Shown: positions 58,655-64,000 of the stretch, in pieces
How the letters are laid out: every line of letters begins with the position of its first letter
How positions within the stretch are numbered: the stretch's first letter is position 1
The notes under the pieces: model-generated
The model's database searches: none
What the model was told of the DNA's origin: nothing
The model's input: only the letters and a program-made list of their open reading frames with translations
Program-made: the position numbers and the translations under genes
Assembly: GCF_014190935.1 (NCBI RefSeq)
Contig: NZ_JACHVV010000002.1
Coordinates: forward strand, 496,001-560,000
DNA length: 64,000 bases
Direction: 5' to 3'
Source of the DNA: Chryseomonas sp014190935
GTDB taxonomy: Bacteria; Pseudomonadota; Gammaproteobacteria; Pseudomonadales; Pseudomonadaceae

Positions 58655-60856
58655 GTGACCCTGCAGTCCCCGGAAGCCCTGCTTGAACACCTGAACAATG
58701 CCTTACGCCATCTACGTGGCGCCTGCACTGTCTTGGACAGTGATGACATTGACAGCAAGCTGTTGGCCGTGATGCGCCGTTTGCTACTGGCTCAGGTAAT
58801 GGGCGACACCTGGGTGGTGGCGGTGGGCGGCTCCCAAGGGGCGGGCAAAACCACACTGATGGCCAGTCTGTACGGTTTGCTCGATGCCGAGCAAAAGTGG
58901 CTTGAGGGCAACGAGGGGCGCGGCGAGAAAATGCCCGTGTTAATCCTCGAACAAGACGGCGTGAAGCAGGTGCAAGGCTTCGTGCGTCGCCTGGTGCAGA
59001 ATGAGAGCGCAGCAGGTTTCACGCTGCAGGATGTACAGGTTGAAGAGGCCGACTTTCAAAAAGCAATCAGCGACCCTAATGCTGAGGACCTACTGCCGGT
59101 GTTACGGGTGCCGCGGCGCTACTTCAACCGTGACAACCAGGCCTGGCTGCTGCTGCCCGGATATGAGCGGCAGGACCGTGAAAACCGCGCCTGGCAAGAG
59201 CTGATGCGCCAGGCCATGATCGCGGCCGGCGGCTGCATCGTGGTCACTGACGAAACCCGCATGGCCAACCAACAGCAGGTCGAGATCGTCAAAGACATGC
59301 TGGCAGGCGAGCTTGCCGGTGTGCACCCCTACGTAGTGGTTACCAAAACCGAGGCCAGCCAGGGCGACGACGCCAAGCGCCAGCAACTGCGCAACACTGC
59401 ACAAGCCACGTTTCAAGTGGCGCCAGAGCGTGCCGAGACGCACATCATCCTTACCGGCACGGACGACCCTGCATACGTTAAGCAGTGGATAGAGCAGTTT
59501 GAGCGCGCACTGTACAACCTCAACTTCACTGGGCAGGCCAACCGCCACCTGCAGATCAGTGACTTGTCCGAGTTGCTAGGCAAAGACCTTACGCGCGTGC
59601 TCGGCCTGATCAGTGGCAAGGCGCAGTTGTACTTCAACAATGACACCAGTTCCGAAGGCGCGCGGGTGCTGGAGCTTGTACTAAGCGAGTTCGACGATGC
59701 GGCGCAGGCCCTGCGTGAAGAGCACCTAAAACAGGTCAATGAAGTGGTGGGCCATGCGCTGGACCGTGCCAGCAAAAAACTCGACGAAGCTCTCAAGACC
59801 GACCACGAAGGTTTCAAGAACTGGGTATCGAACGTGTTCGATACCACCAGTGAAACCAGGATAAAAATGAAGGCGTTGGTCACCAGCGCCTGGGCTGATG
59901 GCGCCGCACCACTGTTCACCCAGTATTCGCGGGAGTTAGAAAAACTGACGGCCAAACGCTTGGGCCGAGACGCCACAGCACCTACCGCAGGGGTCGCAAA
60001 ACCATTGCTGACGGCAGCGCCGTCACGTGCGCTCAAGCAGGTCGGCTATATGCATAGCTCTGGGGAAATGGTGCGTTTTAATGCGCTGACGCCTGACGCC
60101 ACCCACGATGTTCGGCAACTGCTGAGTGACCCTGTGCAGGATAGCAATGTCGTCTCGCAGCCGTTCAGCAAGGCGCTGAGCAAAAGTGTGAAGCTGATCC
60201 CGGCGCTCTCGCTGGAATACACCCGCTTGGTCTATGCGTTACCCGAGGTGGTAGGGCTCAAAGACGGCCTAGTGCCAGCCGATGCTGTACCGGCCGGCAA
60301 TCTGGTTGAGGATGGTGTGCAAAGCCTGGGTGCAGGCGTTGAGCTGGGTAAAACCGCTATCAAGTCGTTGGCAGCAGTGATGGCGGTGGATGTGGCCAGC
60401 GATGGCAAGGCCGACATCCTCAATACCCTGCTTGGCAACACCCAGATCACCAGTGATGACCCAGGCGTCACCCTGCCTACAGTACCGCTTTCGCCGCACC
60501 CGGTGGCGATTGCAGCGACTGCCGCCGTTGCTGCGGCGTACCTGACTACGGTTGCAGTGACGCGGCTACGTTCGTTCGAGAAAGCCACCAGCGCCCAGGC
60601 GCATACCATGCTGCATGGGGTTCACGATGCCCATGTCGAGCACCTACGTGTGCAATTCGATCAGACTATGGCGGTAGCCCGGGCGCGCATCGTCGACTCG
60701 GTACGCGCACGCTACAAGATGGACGAAGCCTTGATGCTCAAGGATCGCCTAGCGTGCGCGCTAACAACGGTGAAATCACTGGCCGGCGACCTGCGCCATG
60801 ACCTCGATGCCTCGGCCACCGGCCTGAACGTGCTTGCGGCCGGGCGCGATGTTTGA
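58655..60856 (+). CDS. Dynamin-like P-loop GTPase, first of a pair
   Basis: The product has 733 residues. Walker A is GSQGAGKT (59-66). The switch II position reads LLLPGYERQD (about 165-174), with LPG replacing the usual DxPG. The base-specificity motif resembles TKxD (VVVTKTE, 227-233). Long helical stretches follow (AAQALREEHLKQVNEVVGHALD). A hydrophobic segment near 614-636 (AIAATAAVAAAYLTTVAV) may be a membrane-inserting paddle, and a 97-residue helical tail ends the protein, as in bacterial dynamin-like proteins. GTG at 58655 has GAGGA eight bases upstream. It overlaps the next gene by eight bases. No exact family is recognised. Confidence 0.82.
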   Translation: MTLQSPEALLEHLNNALRHLRGACTVLDSDDIDSKLLAVMRRLLLAQVMGDTWVVAVGGSQGAGKTTLMASLYGLLDAEQKWLEGNEGRGEKMPVLILEQDGVKQVQGFVRRLVQNESAAGFTLQDVQVEEADFQKAISDPNAEDLLPVLRVPRRYFNRDNQAWLLLPGYERQDRENRAWQELMRQAMIAAGGCIVVTDETRMANQQQVEIVKDMLAGELAGVHPYVVVTKTEASQGDDAKRQQLRNTAQATFQVAPERAETHIILTGTDDPAYVKQWIEQFERALYNLNFTGQANRHLQISDLSELLGKDLTRVLGLISGKAQLYFNNDTSSEGARVLELVLSEFDDAAQALREEHLKQVNEVVGHALDRASKKLDEALKTDHEGFKNWVSNVFDTTSETRIKMKALVTSAWADGAAPLFTQYSRELEKLTAKRLGRDATAPTAGVAKPLLTAAPSRALKQVGYMHSSGEMVRFNALTPDATHDVRQLLSDPVQDSNVVSQPFSKALSKSVKLIPALSLEYTRLVYALPEVVGLKDGLVPADAVPAGNLVEDGVQSLGAGVELGKTAIKSLAAVMAVDVASDGKADILNTLLGNTQITSDDPGVTLPTVPLSPHPVAIAATAAVAAAYLTTVAVTRLRSFEKATSAQAHTMLHGVHDAHVEHLRVQFDQTMAVARARIVDSVRARYKMDEALMLKDRLACALTTVKSLAGDLRHDLDASATGLNVLAAGRDV

Positions 60857-62825
60857 GATGTCGCCTGAACGCGCGCCCAACCTGGCCTTGGCGCACTGGC
60901 ATGGCCTGAGAGCAGAGGATCCGCAGTGGGCCCTACGCGCCTATGCTCGGCTGGTGAGCACCTTTAGCTCGCAGGTGCAGCAGCGCTTGCAGGTCAAGGA
61001 GGCTGAGGCTGAGCCTTACGTGGTGGTGTTCGGCAAAACCCAGGTTGGCAAAACTACGCTGCTGCTCGACCTTATGGGGGTCGCCCCGGCGCAGATGACC
61101 AGGGTATCGACAGTGCTACGCGGTGGTCGCGAAGCCGGCCAGTCGGCGACAGCCACCACCATGGAGTACTGCCGCTCTGCCAGCGAGCAGTGGGGCCTGG
61201 GGTGCCAGGGTGAGCCTAAGTGGTTTGCCAGTGACCAGGCCATGGCTGAGGAACTTGGCAGTCTGCGCGCGCGCATGGAGGCCGGCAAGTTGCACACCAG
61301 CACTGCGCCTTGGGTAGTGCACATCCCAAGGGGCTGCTTTGTGGCCGATGCTAAAGGCCCGGGGGTACGCATGCTCGACCTTCCAGGAGACAAACCGTCC
61401 AACGAGCAAGAGCAGCGGCACGTGCATCTGATGGCCAAAACCTACTTGCCATTCGCAGACTTGATTCTGCTGGTGGGACGAGGTGATGACTTAAGCTTTT
61501 TGCGTGCCGGCGAACTTGCGCTGCCGGGCATCGAAGACTGGCAGGCCATGCCCTACCGGTTTCGGATCGTGACCACCTACTCGTACTTTGCCAAATCGGC
61601 GAAGGACTTTTTGCGCGAGCACCCCGATGCCGGCACGGCGCAGGTACGCCAACGGCTGTTAAACGAGGCACAACGTTTCGGCGCATTCAGCGAAGCGGCG
61701 CGGCAGAAGCGGTTGTTCTTCCCGCTTGAGTTCGGCAATAGCTGGCAGAACACCGCCAAGGATGACCCCCTGCTGCACACGCGCATGGCGCCGATCATTA
61801 CTGGACTGCGCGATGAGCTACTGTCACAGATCCGCAGCAACACTACCCCCATGGGGCGCGTGCTCAGTACGCTCCAGGCCCACGTTAGCGTGCGCTACAT
61901 TCAACAGCAGAAAACCTGCGCGGTTGAGCACGCGCTCAATGTGCTGGCCACTCGCCGGGATGCATCGGAAACCGAGGTAAAAAGTTGGGCAGCACTGAGC
62001 GAATCATCTACAACGCATTTTAAGGAAATATGCGACGTCATGGGCACACAGCCATGCCAGCAAGGCATTGCGGCCATCGACGCAGCGGCCGAGGCGTTGC
62101 AGGAAGACCTTGAAGAACACTACTGGCCGAAGGCCGGTAGTGTGGAGGACGATCGTGAAACCCTTTACACGTTGATCAGGGACTACCGCCGGGTACTGGC
62201 AGCCCTGCGCTTGGAAGTTATACCAGACAGTATCCCACCCAACTTTTGGCGGCAGGTGCGCAAGCAGTTCAACGAACCGTCAGCGCGCGCCATCGACAGT
62301 GCGCTGGAAGCTGCCTTTGGGCAGGTGCGCGGCGTACTCAACGGCTATTGGTTCGACACCTACCTGTCATCCGACAATTACCAGAAGGACCGAAAGCACG
62401 TACGTGCGGCCGGCACCGAGGCCCTAGAGCTGTTGGCCAGCCTATGGAAAAACCAGTGGCTCGAAGCCCTTATGGATACCGACCGTGCATTTACTAAGGC
62501 CACCAGCGCCGCTCACGCCCAGGCCGATGCGCACAAACAGGAAGCTGAGCACGCACTGCAACGACATCGCGTTATTACCCAGGCCATCGCCGAAAACGCC
62601 GCTGAGCTTGAACGAATTGCTCAGGATTCCAAGGATGACCTTGAGCGCTGCGAACGCTACGTTGGGCTTTTGAAAGACGAGTACGGCACTGAGCTTTGTC
62701 ATCGCTACACCACGGCGCTAGCCGATGTCGAGCCGGTCGATTCATTGCTGGGGCTGTTGTCCTGCGTTGCGCTACGCCATCAGTACGCTGAGCTCATGCA
62801 GGTGTGCGGACCCGCGGCTGTCTGA
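60849..62825 (+). CDS. Dynamin-like P-loop GTPase, second of a pair
   Basis: The product has 658 residues. Walker A is GKTQVGKT (62-69). A threonine-rich switch I region (QSATATTMEYC, about 98-108) and an intact DLPG switch II (177-180, MLDLPGDKPSNEQEQRH) mark a TRAFAC-class, dynamin-type GTPase. The fourth motif is degenerate (RIVTTYSYF). The last 250 residues are helical, with a coiled-coil-like stretch AHAQADAHKQEAEHALQRHR. No membrane helix is seen. It starts inside the end of the first GTPase gene, so the two are co-translated and probably form a heteromer. Confidence 0.83.
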   Translation: MFEMSPERAPNLALAHWHGLRAEDPQWALRAYARLVSTFSSQVQQRLQVKEAEAEPYVVVFGKTQVGKTTLLLDLMGVAPAQMTRVSTVLRGGREAGQSATATTMEYCRSASEQWGLGCQGEPKWFASDQAMAEELGSLRARMEAGKLHTSTAPWVVHIPRGCFVADAKGPGVRMLDLPGDKPSNEQEQRHVHLMAKTYLPFADLILLVGRGDDLSFLRAGELALPGIEDWQAMPYRFRIVTTYSYFAKSAKDFLREHPDAGTAQVRQRLLNEAQRFGAFSEAARQKRLFFPLEFGNSWQNTAKDDPLLHTRMAPIITGLRDELLSQIRSNTTPMGRVLSTLQAHVSVRYIQQQKTCAVEHALNVLATRRDASETEVKSWAALSESSTTHFKEICDVMGTQPCQQGIAAIDAAAEALQEDLEEHYWPKAGSVEDDRETLYTLIRDYRRVLAALRLEVIPDSIPPNFWRQVRKQFNEPSARAIDSALEAAFGQVRGVLNGYWFDTYLSSDNYQKDRKHVRAAGTEALELLASLWKNQWLEALMDTDRAFTKATSAAHAQADAHKQEAEHALQRHRVITQAIAENAAELERIAQDSKDDLERCERYVGLLKDEYGTELCHRYTTALADVEPVDSLLGLLSCVALRHQYAELMQVCGPAAV

Positions 62826-62858
62826 GCCTCCAACATTCACTGTTTTAGAGTACCCATC

Positions 62859-63575
62859 GTGAGCGACCAAACCCAGGAAAAAGAAAATAGCCTTGCGGAG
62901 TTGATGGGCAGGATCTTAAAAGAGCCGCTAAAGCCGCTGGATGAGTCGGTCAGAGGCTTGAAGGATGAGCTTGCCGACATCAAAGAAGAGATTGAACACA
63001 CGAAAAACTCCGTCGTCAGCGGTGTTGTCGAGGTGCTGAACAAACACGAGCGAAGCTCTAAAAACCGGGACGAAGAAACGCTGGAAGTTCTTCGCACCAG
63101 CCTCTCTGAGCAAGCGCAGGCGCTGGCGGGTACCGTAACCAGTCTGCAAGAGCATCTTCACGAACAGCAGGCAAGCTTGGCTGCCATGTTGGCACAGTGG
63201 CAAACCCATGCGAGCGCCGCCTATACCGAGCAGACCGCGAGCATAAACACTGCCGTCGCCGGCATCAGCCAGCGCCTTGAACAGCAGCAAAAAAGTACCC
63301 AGGCAGCGCAGCTAGCACTGCTCGGCGCCCTGAAGAGCGCTGCCGAGCACTCACAATCGGCCATGGCTAAAACCCACCATGACGGCCAAAAGCTGCGCGA
63401 GGCGTTTTCCGCCACACAGGCCGAGTTACTTGGCGCCTTGCACCAACAGGCCGAGGTGTTCAGTACCCGCCTCGACCAGAGCCAGGCTAAGGTACGTCAG
63501 CTAACCATCATCATTGGGGTGGTTTTCGGCTCAATGATCGCGTACGTAGTGTACGACCTGTTGGGCCGTGTCTAA
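62859..63575 (+). CDS. Tail-anchored coiled-coil protein of the GTPase operon
   Basis: The product has 238 residues. Nearly all of it is heptad-rich helix (SLAELMGRILKEPLKPLDES; DELADIKEEIEHTKNSVV; LAGTVTSLQEHLHEQQAS). A single C-terminal transmembrane helix (TIIIGVVFGSMIAYVVYDLL, about 216-235) leaves three residues in the periplasm. This would anchor a long rod to the inner membrane facing the cytoplasm, where it could recruit the GTPases. The start is a GTG, 33 bp after the second GTPase gene; the ribosome site is weak. Confidence 0.8.
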   Translation: MSDQTQEKENSLAELMGRILKEPLKPLDESVRGLKDELADIKEEIEHTKNSVVSGVVEVLNKHERSSKNRDEETLEVLRTSLSEQAQALAGTVTSLQEHLHEQQASLAAMLAQWQTHASAAYTEQTASINTAVAGISQRLEQQQKSTQAAQLALLGALKSAAEHSQSAMAKTHHDGQKLREAFSATQAELLGALHQQAEVFSTRLDQSQAKVRQLTIIIGVVFGSMIAYVVYDLLGRV

Positions 63576-63747
63576 AAATGTTTGTGAATCGCAAATTTGG
63601 CTTCGAGATGGCAAGGTCATTTGGGTATGAAGCCCTAACCAGTAAGTTCAGTCCCACCTAAAGCAAAGCTTGGTCGTAGTACCAAAATTTTCTAAAAGCT
63701 CGTTAAAAAACTGTCCTAGCTGGGTGCATCTAAACAAGTGAAAACTG

Positions 63748-63770
63748 ATCTCTCAGATCAATTGAGAGAT
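63748..63770. promoter_or_regulatory. Operator-like inverted repeat before the terminal HTH gene
   Basis: ATCTCTCA-N7-TGAGAGAT has perfect eight-base arms. It ends six bases before the ATG of the HTH gene, so it overlaps its ribosome binding site (GAGAGA). It is a likely self-repression site for that protein. Confidence 0.65.
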
Positions 63771-63776
63771 AACCAG

Positions 63777-64000
63777 ATGCCAGTAGATTACGAAACCATT
63801 CAGAAAATACAGAAACTCGGTGATGACGTTCTCGTTGGTGTTACAGAGGTAGCCGCATTGACCGGGTTCAGCGTACTTACCGTACGCCAGCGGAAGCTGC
63901 CTGGCCTTGAGCCGGTACATGGATTATCAAGGCTTAGATGGAGGCTTGGGGACCTCAGGATCTGGATGCATACTGGAGATACGAGCACTCGCCCCCAACC
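63777..64000 (+). CDS. Helix-turn-helix protein (AlpA/MerR-like), partial
   Basis: Seventy-four codons are visible before the window ends without a stop. VTEVAALTGFSVLTVRQRKL is a winged helix-turn-helix of the excisionase/AlpA type, followed by WRLGDLRIWM, the wing and arm typical of DNA-bending excisionases. In an integrase-bearing element such a gene may control excision or transcription. An inverted repeat overlaps its start. Confidence 0.72.
   Translation, partial: MPVDYETIQKIQKLGDDVLVGVTEVAALTGFSVLTVRQRKLPGLEPVHGLSRLRWRLGDLRIWMHTGDTSTRPQ

Overview
The window is GC-rich chromosomal DNA of a Pseudomonas. The evidence is the arginine succinyltransferase genes with the catabolic aminotransferase (aruC, aruF, aruG), and the gene order pdxH / OmpA lipoprotein / serine hydrolase / dinG / DUF1145 / OmpA / YchJ, which matches my memory of the P. 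aeruginosa core chromosome. An environmental species of the P. oryzihabitans/putida type seems likely, but I cannot fix the species from sequence alone.

Bases 1-14500 are conserved core. They hold the arginine-catabolism operon on the minus strand, a glycine-zipper lipoprotein, pdxH, two OmpA-type lipoproteins, a NYN-domain nuclease-like protein, a class-C beta-lactamase-like hydrolase, the DinG helicase and several small SEC-C, lipoprotein and hypothetical genes. Bases 14500-19150 hold a RimK-like ATP-grasp ligase divergent from a GNAT/papain-like peptidase fusion, an AraC regulator and a YghU-type glutathione transferase. Bases 19300-30380 are one block: a tripartite RND efflux system with two inner-membrane pumps (MuxABC-OpmB/MdtABC type) followed by a BaeSR-like two-component system. 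One pump carries a 19-serine tract coded by a hexanucleotide microsatellite.

Bases 30386-37400 hold a class III CoA-transferase, several dehydrogenases, a thioredoxin-like protein, a YqaA-like membrane protein, and a periplasmic 5-hydroxyisourate hydrolase paired with a GlcG/HbpS-like protein. Bases 37688-48495 form a long same-strand catabolic cluster: DHDPS/NanA-family lyase, iron alcohol dehydrogenase, DUF1537 acid-sugar kinase, PdxA2-type dehydrogenase, D-2-hydroxyacid dehydrogenase, two transporters, a BNR/sialidase-fold protein, an SDR and a DeoR repressor. It probably degrades a sugar acid, with sialic-acid-like or tetronate-like chemistry. Bases 48789-51962 hold a permease and nitrilase-family amidase operon divergent from a LuxR-type regulator.

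From about 51963 to the right edge the DNA is accessory. It contains a shredded SDR pseudogene, tiny overlapping membrane-protein genes, an XRE repressor with its operator, and an integrative-element replication gene (STY4528 family) flanked by two paralogous small genes, iteron-like repeats and a cluster of inverted repeats. Then come a degenerate tRNA-Arg relic, a tRNA-Arg(CCG), an abutting tyrosine integrase and an IS66 relic. Behind the integrase lies an operon of two dynamin-like P-loop GTPases plus a tail-anchored coiled-coil protein, the best candidate for an undescribed (probably defence or membrane-remodelling) system. The window ends inside a helix-turn-helix gene.
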